From a virus, in the IMG/VR virus record IMGVR_UViG_3300026097_000024, positions 1 to 59,917 of that record: a DNA stretch of 59,917 nt; one strand, 5' to 3'. This document shows, piece by piece, positions 1 through 8,231 of the stretch. The first letter of the stretch is position 1. The number at the start of each line of letters is the position of its first letter. Under the pieces are notes generated by a model. The model saw nothing but the letters and a program-made list of their open reading frames with translations. It made no database searches and was not told where the DNA came from. A program made the translations under genes and the position numbers.

Positions 1-852
1 TAATGAACCGTCATCTGTCCATGGTGTGGGGGATAACTCTAATACATCTTTAATTTTAACTGTTCCTGTACCAGGACTTTCTAAAATTAAATCTTCATTG
101 CTGGATAATGTTGAAATAATATTATCTTGAATTCTAATTTCGCCAGTTTCAAACCTAGAATCATAAAAAGTTGCTACAACTGAGTTATCTACACCAATAT
201 CTACTCTGCTGGGATTACCTGTGACACTGAAATCTAAAGCTTCTACATATGTGTCGTCTTCTTCAATTCTAGACTGAAAAACATTTCCTATTGTAAAATC
301 AACATAATCAACTACTGCTTTAGTATTAGGAATTGTATCATCATCTATTACAGTGCCAAGATTATTTCCGCTTCCGTCATAAGCAAAAATTTTCTCTTCG
401 TAATCGGTTGTTCCAGTAACAGTAATTACACCTGCTCCGGTGCTGACATACAAGTTACCTCCTGCAACTATTCCAGGAGTTTTAATCGGTAGTGTCTGTG
501 ATCCTGCTTCAAAAGTAAATGTACCTGTGCCTATGGTGCCTCCAAGGCTCCAAGATATTTGTTCATCAAACACAAACCTAGCATCAGGTAACTGTCCTCT
601 AATAATTTCTATACCAGAACGGTAATTGAGACTTGCAGGTATGCCATTGGCAACATTTTCTGAATTCAAAACAATAATATTGTCTGCCACAGACATTATT
701 GTTGACTCTACAGTTGTTGTGTTTCCTCGGACTTCAAGGTTTCCTGTAATAACCGTAGTGCCATTATCCACACCTGTGTCAAGCGTGATTGTACCGCCGT
801 CTTGCACGGCAATTTTATAATCACTGTTTGATACCCTTACAACTTTTGACAT
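1..852 (-). CDS. Fibre-like virion protein, 3' end outside the window
   Basis: The frame is open from an ATG at 852 to the window edge (284 codons, no stop). An AGGA element lies about 9 bases upstream of the start. The protein begins MSKVVRVSNSDYK and is rich in Gly, Thr, Asn and Val. It carries a segment GNLEVRGNTTTVES followed by ADNIIVLN (about residues 45-70). A very similar segment (GNLLVQGNATYLN followed by DKNIELG) lies in the tail-fibre protein at 44048. This kind of short beta-rich motif is common in fibres and tail-associated proteins of marine T4-like phages. It lies last in the head operon, downstream of the capsid gene. The fibre role is inferred from composition and the shared segment; the exact protein is not recognised. 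Confidence 0.7.
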   Translation of the reverse strand, partial: MSKVVRVSNSDYKIAVQDGGTITLDTGVDNGTTVITGNLEVRGNTTTVESTIMSVADNIIVLNSENVANGIPASLNYRSGIEIIRGQLPDARFVFDEQISWSLGGTIGTGTFTFEAGSQTLPIKTPGIVAGGNLYVSTGAGVITVTGTTDYEEKIFAYDGSGNNLGTVIDDDTIPNTKAVVDYVDFTIGNVFQSRIEEDDTYVEALDFSVTGNPSRVDIGVDNSVVATFYDSRFETGEIRIQDNIISTLSSNEDLILESPGTGTVKIKDVLELSPTPWTDDGSL

Positions 853-891
853 TTATAAATCCTAAAAACGGGGGAATACACCCCCTTATAA

Positions 892-1371
892 TTAGACTTC
901 AGTTAGTACAAGAACATTTCTTGACGAATCGTTGTCAATGTACCATGTGTAAATGTTGCCGTCAAAGTCATATGCTTTACTACCATTAATTTTTCTAATA
1001 GTAACTTGATTTCCTTGACCTACACCATTAACCCATCCTAGAATAACCATTTCTCCTTCGTCTAGGTCCGAGCTGTCATCCCAGTCTGCAAGTGTACACA
1101 CGCCGTCGCCGTCAGATGTGCTTACCTTAAATCTGTTAGGACCTTTCTGTGCTACAATGTATAGATTATCGTTTGGTGCATCGTCGCCACCTTCGTTAGC
1201 GCCGCCAGGTATGCGGGCCATAAACACCGGCATGTTCCAAGCATTTTCATTTAATTTAGGTGCAGTATTTGAGGTTACTGTGTATCCGTGAATGTTTGTT
1301 CCGTCTGCTGTAGGATCAGCAGTTGATCCACCTTGTGGACCAAAATATTTTCTTGATAGTGGGCGTCCCAT
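892..1371 (-). CDS. Conserved virion-associated protein downstream of gp23
   Basis: A 159-aa protein starting MGRPLSRKYFG. An AAGGAG site lies about 6 bases before the ATG. The C-terminal half has an alternating hydrophobic pattern (MVILGWVNGVG, then VTIRKINGSKAYDF) that suggests a small beta domain. No catalytic motif or membrane segment is visible. Proteins with this start are, as far as I recall, frequent beside the structural genes of T4-like cyanophages and related marine phages, so a structural role is likely but unproven. It has its own late-promoter-like box at 1471-1480 and a highly folded leader, and lies just beyond the gp23 terminator, so it can be transcribed separately from the capsid gene. 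Confidence 0.75.
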   Translation of the reverse strand: MGRPLSRKYFGPQGGSTADPTADGTNIHGYTVTSNTAPKLNENAWNMPVFMARIPGGANEGGDDAPNDNLYIVAQKGPNRFKVSTSDGDGVCTLADWDDSSDLDEGEMVILGWVNGVGQGNQVTIRKINGSKAYDFDGNIYTWYIDNDSSRNVLVLTEV

Positions 1372-1398
1372 TTGTTTTCTCCTTGTTAGAAGTCCGAT

Positions 1399-1454
1399 GC
1401 AGGTTCTAGCCTGCTACGCGGTGGGTACCGCATAAGTCCACCACTTTTAGGTGG
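1399..1454 (-). promoter_or_regulatory. Three consecutive hairpins in the leader of the 159-aa gene
   Basis: Between the late promoter at 1471-1480 and the ribosome site there are three perfect short inverted repeats in a row. They are GCAGG/CCTGC (1399-1403 with 1410-1414), GCGG/CCGC (1418-1421 with 1428-1431) and CCACC/GGTGG (1438-1442 with 1450-1454). Together they would fold most of the roughly 100-base 5' leader. No tRNA cloverleaf or known riboswitch core is recognised. mRNA stabilisation or translational control is possible. Confidence 0.45.
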
Positions 1455-1470
1455 CACACTTATAGACAAA

Positions 1471-1480
1471 TGTATTTATC
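1471..1480 (-). promoter_or_regulatory. Late-promoter-like box (GATAAATACA)
   Basis: On the minus strand GATAAATACA matches the T4-type late promoter core (TATAAATA), which is read with sigma factor gp55. It lies just after the gp23 terminator and before the leader of the 159-aa gene, the expected place for a promoter restarting late transcription. Confidence 0.55.
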
Positions 1481-1484
1481 AAAT

Positions 1485-1510
1485 ATAAAAAAAGGGCTCC
1501 GAAGAGCCCC
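1485..1510 (-). terminator. Rho-independent terminator after gp23
   Basis: On the minus strand GGGCTC-TTCG-GAGCCC (1494-1509) forms a 6-bp GC-rich stem with a stable UUCG tetraloop. A run of T residues follows directly (complement of the A-run at 1487-1493). It lies about 25 bases after the gp23 stop codon, a classical intrinsic terminator ending the head operon transcript. Confidence 0.9.
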
Positions 1511-1534
1511 TTATCGTTGTTACCTAAATTACTA

Positions 1535-2701
1535 TTAGCTGAACGATACATTACCGTTAGTAATAGAAACTTCACCAAGGTAATCAGCAGCGTTACCAAG
1601 AGATGACGCTGTGTTAGTTAGTTCTACATAACCGTATCTGGTCATGAAGCTAACTACTGGCTCGAATGTTTCTGGATCCAGTACAACACCGCTTGACATC
1701 AATGGGATGTATGGGCAGTAGAATGCAGCTGCATCTGATTCGCTTGAACCTTTGTAACCTACCAATACTGGTGTGCTGTCTCCAGCATAGCTGTCTACAT
1801 AAACACGCATTGCATTGTTTAGTGTACCAACAAACTTGGTATTGGTTGGAGCTTCAAAAGCGCCTTCAGTTGTACGAGCGAACGCTGAAGTAGTTGCTGA
1901 CTGAAGAATTGTAAGCGCGAATGGCGATACAACTGCCCAGTTACCAGCACCACGACGTGTACGCTGTGCAATCAAGTTACTTACGCGGTTAATTTGAACT
2001 GCTAGTGCAGCATGCTCATCACCTACGAAAGTAGCAGTACCTGAAACTGACGCTTGGTCATATGTTTCATAAGCACTTGAAAGTGAACGAAGAGAATTTA
2101 GAATTTCTTGGTCAATTTCAGCGGTAATTTCTTGAGCTAGAGCAGCCATAATTTCTGCTTCAACATCAATACCGTGTTGTGCTTGTGCATCCTGTGCAGC
2201 TTCGAATGTCCAGCGTGCGCTGAGCTTACGAGTTTTAGCTTCTACAGTTTGCTTCAAGATTTGAATGCTCATCTTACGACCTGCTGAACCTTCAAGTGCG
2301 GCTGTTGCATTAGCTACGCCTGCTGGATCAGTACCAGTACCAGAATATGCAGTACCAATCTTGAATGGTGATAGTGCTTCATCACCTGCTGTAATGTTGT
2401 CGTTAGTCTCTGAATAACGAACACGCAATGTGTGGATTTGACCCACAGGACCAGTCATAGGTTGTACACCAACAATTTCATTTGCAATCACTGTTGGCAT
2501 TACACGTCTGATTACTGGAAGAATCACACGATTTAGTGTAGCTACGTTACCGGCAGAAGTAGCACCTGCTGTTGCGGATTCTTGAAGATGCTTACGAGTA
2601 TTTTCAAGAGTGCTTTCCATAACAGATTTCTTAGTGCCTTGAAGGCCTTCAAGAAGTGCGCTTTTAGTTTCCTGCCAGCGACCTGTTAATAGTTCTGACA
2701 T
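1535..2701 (-). CDS. 23: Major capsid protein precursor (gp23)
   Basis: A 388-aa member of the T4 gp23 family, shorter than T4 gp23 (521 aa) as is usual for marine relatives. The N-terminal region of about 41 residues is charged and helical and looks like the propeptide. LQE at residues 39-41, followed by SATAGATSAGN, fits the hydrophobic-X-Glu specificity of the T4 prohead protease, so cleavage after Glu41 is predicted. The rest (VILPVIRRVMPTVIANEIVGVQPM, broken here by GPVGQIHTLRVRY) is the HK97-like fold. The gene lies directly after gp22 with an AGGAG site in the 17-base gap, and ends before a strong terminator. It forms the hexameric capsomers of the head. Confidence 0.97.
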   Translation of the reverse strand: MSELLTGRWQETKSALLEGLQGTKKSVMESTLENTRKHLQESATAGATSAGNVATLNRVILPVIRRVMPTVIANEIVGVQPMTGPVGQIHTLRVRYSETNDNITAGDEALSPFKIGTAYSGTGTDPAGVANATAALEGSAGRKMSIQILKQTVEAKTRKLSARWTFEAAQDAQAQHGIDVEAEIMAALAQEITAEIDQEILNSLRSLSSAYETYDQASVSGTATFVGDEHAALAVQINRVSNLIAQRTRRGAGNWAVVSPFALTILQSATTSAFARTTEGAFEAPTNTKFVGTLNNAMRVYVDSYAGDSTPVLVGYKGSSESDAAAFYCPYIPLMSSGVVLDPETFEPVVSFMTRYGYVELTNTASSLGNAADYLGEVSITNGNVSFS

Positions 2702-2718
2702 TTTTAATATCTCCTTTA

Positions 2719-3810
2719 TTATAATCCAGCTAGACGACGAATGTCTACTACATTTTGTTCGTCTGCTTTGTCACTAACGTTAGTTGTTTCTCTGTTGCCT
2801 GTTACTTCTTTGCCTTCTGTGAGTTGTGCCTTCTGCTTCGCTGGACTTTTACCGTCGATTACTGCCGGTAAGTACTTGTCAAACGCTGAGCGTAGCTTAG
2901 GCGTTTGAACTGATTCCAGTAAGTCTACCATAATATCTCTTTGATCCCTGGATAAAGGAGCAACGAGTTCATTAATTGTTTCACTGCGTTCTGTTGTTTC
3001 TACAATCTTCTTAATTTCAGCATCTCTGCTTTCAACAAGTTTTTTAGTTTTTACAACAGCGGTTTTTGCTTCTGCTAACTGCTTGTCTTTAAGTTCTACA
3101 ACTTTCATTAACTTTGCAGTTTCAGATTTTTCATTTAGATAACTAGTCGAGTACTCTGAAGCAAAAGCTTCAAACAACTTGCGTCCAAAATCATTTCTGC
3201 GTGCTTCTTCGATGTCTTCTTTGAGTTGATCAATTTCACTGTTAAGTTTTTTGCCAACAGTTTCTGACACCAATGATGCGCTCTTTGCAACAAAATCTTT
3301 CTTGACTTGTGCAAATTTATCTTTAGCTTCTTTCACAAGTTTTACCTTGGTTTCAGCTAAATCTTTTTTGTCTTCATAGAATTCTGCAATCTCTTTTGCA
3401 AGTGCTTCTACAACGAACTCTTCTAGTTTGGCAAAATTTGTTGCCATAACTTTTTGATCTTCGTGTAATTCTCTAACTTCTTTAGCCAAAGATTCTGTAA
3501 CAAATCCTTTCAGCAGATTTGCGTTTTCACGCATAGCAACAGCATATTTTGCCTTTGCTTCTGCAAGTTGTTTGCGATCATCCGCAAATTCAGCTATTTC
3601 AGTTGAAAGTCTTTCTTCAAGCATCTGCTCAATAGCTTCGACCATTACATTCTTGTCATGTTCGTATTTTTGAGCAAATTCCTCACGAAGTTCAGCGGTG
3701 ACAGCTTGACGATTTTCTTTAATCTTAGCATTCCACGCTTCTTCAATTTCGTTGCGCACTTCTTCAGATACTACATCATTTTCAAAAAGTGTCTTTAGTG
3801 CATCCAACAT
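2719..3810 (-). CDS. 22: Prohead core scaffold protein (gp22-like)
   Basis: A highly charged, Lys/Glu/Ala-rich protein predicted to be almost wholly coiled coil, with imperfect repeats of the form EFxEDKKxLAExKxK between about residues 70 and 160. This fits gp22, the major internal scaffold around which gp23 assembles and which the gp21 protease destroys. The position between gp21 and gp23 matches T4. Two in-frame ATGs are possible. The one at 3810 is preferred because GGGAG lies 7 bases upstream, while the one at 3816 is only about 1-3 bases from it. Several Glu-containing sites of prohead-protease type are present. Assignment rests on position and composition. Confidence 0.85.
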   Translation of the reverse strand: MLDALKTLFENDVVSEEVRNEIEEAWNAKIKENRQAVTAELREEFAQKYEHDKNVMVEAIEQMLEERLSTEIAEFADDRKQLAEAKAKYAVAMRENANLLKGFVTESLAKEVRELHEDQKVMATNFAKLEEFVVEALAKEIAEFYEDKKDLAETKVKLVKEAKDKFAQVKKDFVAKSASLVSETVGKKLNSEIDQLKEDIEEARRNDFGRKLFEAFASEYSTSYLNEKSETAKLMKVVELKDKQLAEAKTAVVKTKKLVESRDAEIKKIVETTERSETINELVAPLSRDQRDIMVDLLESVQTPKLRSAFDKYLPAVIDGKSPAKQKAQLTEGKEVTGNRETTNVSDKADEQNVVDIRRLAGL

Positions 3811-3823
3811 ATACATTCTCCCT

Positions 3824-4447
3824 TCATTGGAGTTTATTGATTATATTAATCAATGATTCTTTCAAATATTTCTGTGCCTTAGGATCTTCTTTGGTTGCCT
3901 GTGCCAGTTCATATGCCTTATACCCGCCTCGGGCATTCATTAGATGCTCGTAGATAGGCGTTGGATATGCGCCTGGAGCACTAGGTTGGGCGACAACGTC
4001 AACAGTGATAATTTCGAAATCTGAAACTTCACCGTTGCCGTCTTCGCTAACATTACCTGATCCCCTAGAGGAGACACCTAGTTTAACGTTGCTTTCCAGC
4101 ATTGTTTTTACTAATTGTCCCATAGGAGTTGGTAAAATTTTTAATTTACCGTAACCATTTGGGCCATCCATCCACATTTCTGTGATCATATGGCTTACAC
4201 GATCAAGGTTTATGTTAAGGCCTTCTGGATGATCAACTTCGCCGAGAGGGGTAAAACCGTTCATGCATTGATCGTTGAGAGTTTTGACAGCCCTGCCTAT
4301 TTCATTTACAGGATACACTCGCTGGTTTGCATTTCGAACACCACCCTGAATGCAAATACCTTTCATGTAAAGATCTTTGCCTTCATTTGTGCTTTCAAGC
4401 ACAATTTGTGCTTGATCAAATGTCAAATGCTCTCGTAAGTTTATCAT
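3824..4447 (-). CDS. 21: Prohead core protein protease (gp21)
   Basis: A 207-aa protein close in length to T4 gp21 (212 aa). Family features are visible: the MKGICIQGGVRNANQRVYP segment near residues 28-46, the histidine of GEVDHPEG (His73) and the serine of GVSSRGSG (Ser126/127). The last two are the expected catalytic His and Ser of the prohead protease family. It matures the prohead by cleaving gp22, gp67 and gp23 after a hydrophobic-X-Glu motif. AAGGAAG lies 6-7 bases upstream of the ATG. It sits between the gp67-like and gp22 genes with short gaps, so the three are co-transcribed. Confidence 0.95.
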   Translation of the reverse strand: MINLREHLTFDQAQIVLESTNEGKDLYMKGICIQGGVRNANQRVYPVNEIGRAVKTLNDQCMNGFTPLGEVDHPEGLNINLDRVSHMITEMWMDGPNGYGKLKILPTPMGQLVKTMLESNVKLGVSSRGSGNVSEDGNGEVSDFEIITVDVVAQPSAPGAYPTPIYEHLMNARGGYKAYELAQATKEDPKAQKYLKESLINIINKLQ

Positions 4448-4460
4448 TCAAACTTCCTTG

Positions 4461-5399
4461 TTAAGAGCCAATAGTTGACTTCTTGTTAGCTGCTGTTTCA
4501 CCAGCACCTTTCTTTTCTGCACCGTGACCTTTTGGCATGTTCTTCATTGACTTCGAAGCTTTGCCTCCTGGTACATTCACGTTGCCCATGTTATCTTCTG
4601 TGGGCTTGCCTTTAAATACGCCATTGCCTTTCAGTTCACCTTTGTTAGCTTCTACGCCATTTTCAGTGTCGTTGCGTGCAATATTTTGAGCTGTTCCACC
4701 CATGTCATTTTTCATATCGTCGATTGTTGACTTTGTGTTAGTACCACCTTGTTCTGTATTTGACGGTGCACCAACCTTTTCAACATATTCTCTCATAAGA
4801 TCGAGCTCATCTTGCTCTTCAACTTCTTCGTCGTCCTCTTCGAAAGCATATGATTCTTGTTCTTCGTCGTCCGTGTCGCCTTCTTCGTCGTCCATGTCGC
4901 CGTCCATGTCGCCTTCTTCGTCGTCCATGTCGCCGTCTTCATCTGACATCATTTTTTCAAACTCAGCTTTGAGTTCATCTAATGCATCTTCAAGATCTTC
5001 TACACGATCTTCTACATCGTCTTCACCTTCGTCATCCATGTCCATGTCCATGTCCATTTCATCGTCGGCGTCCATAGACACATCCATTTCTAAATCGTCA
5101 GTTTCGTCGCCGCCCATCATGTCGTCGTCAGCTTCTACTTCAAATTCCTCAAGATCGAATCCTTCGTCCATCTCTTCTTCTTCGTCGTCTTCATCTTTGG
5201 CTTCGTCGATTTCTTCTTCGTCGTCTTCATCTTTGGCTTCGTCAACTTCTTCGTCGTCTTCCAAATCAGACTCTAACAGATTTTCGTAAATTTTGCGTGA
5301 TTGTTCTACCACGATTTCATGGAAAAGCTCTTCAGCACCTTCCTTATCTTCATTGATAAGGCGCTCAAGCATTTCTTCAAACTTGTTGCGATCAGTCAT
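4461..5399 (-). CDS. 67: Very acidic prohead core protein (gp67-like, enlarged)
   Basis: A 312-aa protein. The first 45 residues (FEEMLERLINEDKEGAEELF and onwards) resemble the helical start of T4 gp67, which also has an acidic tail but is only 80 aa. After it come long Asp/Glu tracts with internal repeats: two tandem copies of DEAKDEDDEEE near residues 48-75, a DMDMDMDMDD tract, and three GDMDDEEGD-like units. The C-terminal third is Gly/Asn/Lys-rich. The start at 5399 is preferred over 5432 because AGGAG lies 7-8 bases before it. Its place between gp20 and gp21 matches T4. Probable role: internal head scaffold, trimmed by gp21. The family link is inferred from the N-terminus, acidity and position. 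Confidence 0.75.
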   Translation of the reverse strand: MTDRNKFEEMLERLINEDKEGAEELFHEIVVEQSRKIYENLLESDLEDDEEVDEAKDEDDEEEIDEAKDEDDEEEEMDEGFDLEEFEVEADDDMMGGDETDDLEMDVSMDADDEMDMDMDMDDEGEDDVEDRVEDLEDALDELKAEFEKMMSDEDGDMDDEEGDMDGDMDDEEGDTDDEEQESYAFEEDDEEVEEQDELDLMREYVEKVGAPSNTEQGGTNTKSTIDDMKNDMGGTAQNIARNDTENGVEANKGELKGNGVFKGKPTEDNMGNVNVPGGKASKSMKNMPKGHGAEKKGAGETAANKKSTIGS

Positions 5400-5512
5400 G
5401 ATTTTCTCCTGTAAATAATCTTTCTTACACAAGGTAAGGCTGTCATTTTTATTTACAAGATTACAGAAAAACTACGCTCAAACAGGCGTTTTTTGAAGAG
5501 ATTTGAGACAAA

Positions 5513-6226
5513 TTACAAAAAATCGAATGTTTTTTGAAATTCATCTACGGTGATTGTTGTTAAATTGTCAAATTTATTTAGTTCGTCGGGGCAGTAATTA
5601 TCTGGTGCTATAACTCTGTAAAACTGAATTTCTGGATGTTCTTTAACAACAGAGCAGGTCTGCCTTAGCCAGTTTCCAAAGAAGGTTGCGCCATCGTTTG
5701 ACTTTTTATAATTCACAGTATCTGCATACAGATTATTAAGTTTCTTACCATCGTTTAAACCTCTATAATCAAATCCTAAAATAAAAATTTTTTCATATTG
5801 ATGTTTAGAAGCTAACCACAAGGCAGTTGGTCCACTGCTCCATCCTTTAGAAGGATTGAAAAAATTTAGGTTTTTAATTTTTTGATACGATTTGTTAGGA
5901 TTAGTCCATACTTGGTTGCGATTTTGATATCCTGCTTTGTTTATTTCTAATATCATCTTAACATCAACAGCTACTAGATAATCCGGAGAGAATGTTCTAT
6001 ACAATGCATTGCATCCATATACTGTGCCATATGTTTGCAGATCTTTTGGATTGATAGGTTTACGACTGGTACCGTTTCCTAAAACAAATGCTATCTTTTG
6101 ATTGGTTGATACCCTAAGGTTTGACGATTGCTCTGTGATTTGTTTTGCATTTTTTTCAGCCCGGCGGGCATTACGAATTTTTTGCCATTCTTCTTTTGTT
6201 AATTGAGATTTGTCTATTTTCGGCAT
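5513..6226 (-). CDS. Unassigned protein with a GT42/DUF115-like N-terminal motif
   Basis: A 237-aa protein. After a basic, helical first 40 residues it reads IAFVLGNGTSRKPINPKDL, then VYGCNALYRTFSPDYLVAVD (residues about 44-93). The GNGxSxKxI and later CNxxY pattern resembles the nucleotide-sugar-binding start of GT42 sialyltransferases and of DUF115/MptE-like proteins. Further hydrophobic strands (KIFILGFDYRG near 145-155) fit a Rossmann-like fold. The ATG overlaps the stop of the upstream 82-aa gene by one base, so the two are translationally coupled inside the head operon. Similar ORFs occur at this place in marine T4-like phages. Enzymatic activity is inference only, and a purely structural role is possible. 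Confidence 0.65.
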   Translation of the reverse strand: MPKIDKSQLTKEEWQKIRNARRAEKNAKQITEQSSNLRVSTNQKIAFVLGNGTSRKPINPKDLQTYGTVYGCNALYRTFSPDYLVAVDVKMILEINKAGYQNRNQVWTNPNKSYQKIKNLNFFNPSKGWSSGPTALWLASKHQYEKIFILGFDYRGLNDGKKLNNLYADTVNYKKSNDGATFFGNWLRQTCSVVKEHPEIQFYRVIAPDNYCPDELNKFDNLTTITVDEFQKTFDFL

Positions 6227-6474
6227 TACACACCTTGGGCTTCAGCTTGTGCTGCCATTCCATACATTTGACGAACAAAGTCTATTTCTTCTTGTTGTTC
6301 TTTTTTGTGTAATTCAGCGGCTTTTCTAGCGCGATTTATTTGATCAAGTGTAAGACGAGTTTTTCTAACATCACTGGATTGCACAATAGATTGATCGTAA
6401 TCAGGATTATAACGATCATTTTCCACTGGTTCTAGTGTTTCTTTGTCAAAGTAAAAAAGTTCTCTTAAGATCAT
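6226..6474 (-). CDS. Small conserved head-operon protein
   Basis: An 82-aa charged, mainly helical protein (LTLDQINRARKAAELHKKEQ near residues 42-61). It lies between portal gp20 and the next head-operon gene, where T4 has the small core genes 67 and 68. No sequence similarity to gp68 can be claimed by eye. There is no ribosome site of normal spacing. Instead a late-promoter box TAAATA ends 5 bases before the ATG, so it may be made from a leaderless late transcript as well as from read-through of gp20. Confidence 0.65.
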   Translation of the reverse strand: MILRELFYFDKETLEPVENDRYNPDYDQSIVQSSDVRKTRLTLDQINRARKAAELHKKEQQEEIDFVRQMYGMAAQAEAQGV

Positions 6475-6478
6475 AAAA

Positions 6479-6487
6479 GTATTTATA
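6479..6487 (-). promoter_or_regulatory. Late-promoter box TATAAATAC, 5 bases before an ATG
   Basis: The minus strand reads TATAAATAC-TTTT-ATG inside the last codons of gp20. With the T4 late-promoter geometry the first transcribed base would fall at or next to the A of the start codon at 6474. The same TAAATACTTTTATG arrangement recurs at 12452. Confidence 0.6.
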
Positions 6488-8228
6488 TAGTTTGTTCACC
6501 AGGTGCTTCTGTCGGTCCAGGCTGTTGCTCGGTAGCAGTTTCTGGAGGTGTAGCTTCTGGTCCTTCTTCCGTTGGAGTGTCTATGTCAGCTATGTCTTCT
6601 GCACCGCTTATGTCAGAACTTATTCCTGCAGAACTGATGCCAACTCCTCGCATTTCACCTGCCGCGTCGCTTGGCTGAGGACTTAAATCTTCGTCATTTT
6701 CTTCTCGCCACAGTCGTTCATTCTCTGCAATTTCTTCAGCACTCAGCCCAAGATATCTTGACATTGCAAATCTGTTAGATATAAATGGTATCTGCTGAAT
6801 CTGAGAAAATGTAGGGATCCGCGCATTGTCTAATTCGCTTTGTCTGTATGCTGCAAAATTCTGAGGGACTTCAAATTTTAGATCAAACATTGAAGTATCA
6901 ATGTTAACACCTTTTTCTAATAGATAGCGTTTAAATTCTTGGTCAAAATCTTCTGCTATTAATCCTTGTAGTCTTTCGCAGTAATTGTTAAATCGCAGTT
7001 CTTGAATATATGCTGTACCTACTCTGCCGTCATTGTAGCTAGTTGCTCCATCATCAGCTCCGGTAGGCAGATATGAGCTCGGGATTCGTAAGCCGCGTAC
7101 AAGCTTATTAGTAAAGTATCTAAGATCATCAATTTCTCCAAGGTTTGTGCCTCCTGGCAGTGTTTCAACTTTTGATCCGCGCCCTTCTGCGGTTTGTGGA
7201 AAGAAGTAGTCTTCGTTGATTGACAAAGGATTATACGCCGAGTCTATAACATTCTGTCCACCGCCTGTTGCTGATGGAATCCTTCTTTGATGGATTTCAG
7301 TTTTTACCCGTTCAACAAATTGCATTGCAAGATGCGAAGGCATATTTCCTACATCAACATAAAATACTCTGCGTTCTGGTGCTCTTTGCACACGATAGAT
7401 AATAATAGCATCTTCTAAAAGTTCTTTTTGCTTGTAAACTTTGAATACACTTTCTAAAAGTGAATTACCAAAAGGATAATTATTGTCTAAACCTTCTGAT
7501 AAACTAAGATGCACAACATGCTCAGCATCAACGGCTACTTCACCTTCTTCAAGACTGAATCGGCTTCCGCTCATGGATGGGTAATTTCCTACCATCCCGC
7601 GAACACCACCTTCTGTATATCCGCTGCCACCTCCTGTTACATTTCCGTTAGTAACATGGGGTGTGGTTGCTACCATTTCTTTGAAGTTAAAAGAAATATC
7701 TTTGACAATGTATTGCTCTGGCTTTTTTCCTTCCGATTCATTTACAATAATTCGATTTACTTTTGCAGGATCTACATGAAACCATTTTTTTGTTTCTGGA
7801 TCTCTGATAAAAATAGAATCTCCATATTTGAAAGTGTTACGAAAAACACGAAACATTCTAGTTTCAAAATCATTAAGTTTACACCATTGTTTAAGATATT
7901 GACTGAGAATAGTTACTTCTGTGTTTGTTGCTTTTTTATGAAAATTAAATTTGAAATTTGTGCCGTTTTCTTCATTGATTTGTGTACAGAATTCTGCAAG
8001 AATATCAAGAGCAGCATTAACCTCTGAATCTAAATCCATTGTGTTGTACTGGCCATATCTTTCTATGCGGTTTGGAGAACCTACATACACATCAGGCAAA
8101 TAAGAGTTATAATTAGCCCTTGCAGGACCTGCTTGATTTCCTCCCGCGCGGCGCCCGTTAATTGGGCTATAACTACCTGACACATTATCTCCTGTGGGTA
8201 CAGGAGTGAAGTACTTTTTCCAGCTCAT
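6483..8228 (-). CDS. 20: Portal vertex protein (gp20)
   Basis: A 581-aa protein, close to T4 gp20 (524 aa), with characteristic gp20 stretches: RIERYGQYNTMDLDSEVNAA near residue 55, YRVQRAPERRVFYVDVGNMP near 280, and the SYLPTGADDGATSYNDGRVG segment near 390. The portal forms the dodecameric ring at one head vertex through which DNA is packaged and to which the tail attaches. The C-terminal 70 residues are Pro/Glu/Thr-rich and probably disordered. AGGATAATAA precedes the ATG. Only 3 bases separate it from the upstream tape-measure-like gene, so they are co-transcribed. Confidence 0.97.
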   Translation of the reverse strand: MSWKKYFTPVPTGDNVSGSYSPINGRRAGGNQAGPARANYNSYLPDVYVGSPNRIERYGQYNTMDLDSEVNAALDILAEFCTQINEENGTNFKFNFHKKATNTEVTILSQYLKQWCKLNDFETRMFRVFRNTFKYGDSIFIRDPETKKWFHVDPAKVNRIIVNESEGKKPEQYIVKDISFNFKEMVATTPHVTNGNVTGGGSGYTEGGVRGMVGNYPSMSGSRFSLEEGEVAVDAEHVVHLSLSEGLDNNYPFGNSLLESVFKVYKQKELLEDAIIIYRVQRAPERRVFYVDVGNMPSHLAMQFVERVKTEIHQRRIPSATGGGQNVIDSAYNPLSINEDYFFPQTAEGRGSKVETLPGGTNLGEIDDLRYFTNKLVRGLRIPSSYLPTGADDGATSYNDGRVGTAYIQELRFNNYCERLQGLIAEDFDQEFKRYLLEKGVNIDTSMFDLKFEVPQNFAAYRQSELDNARIPTFSQIQQIPFISNRFAMSRYLGLSAEEIAENERLWREENDEDLSPQPSDAAGEMRGVGISSAGISSDISGAEDIADIDTPTEEGPEATPPETATEQQPGPTEAPGEQTI

Positions 8229-8231
8229 TTA

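Noticed and set aside
1391-1460. Possible tRNA in the folded leader of the 159-aa gene
   Set aside because: Stems are short (4-5 bp), the loops do not fit D-, anticodon or T-arms, and no acceptor stem closes the three hairpins.
4702-5289. 195-aa poly-serine plus-strand frame
   Set aside because: It is the antisense shadow of the Asp/Glu repeats of the gp67-like gene. The minus-strand frame has a ribosome site and operon position.
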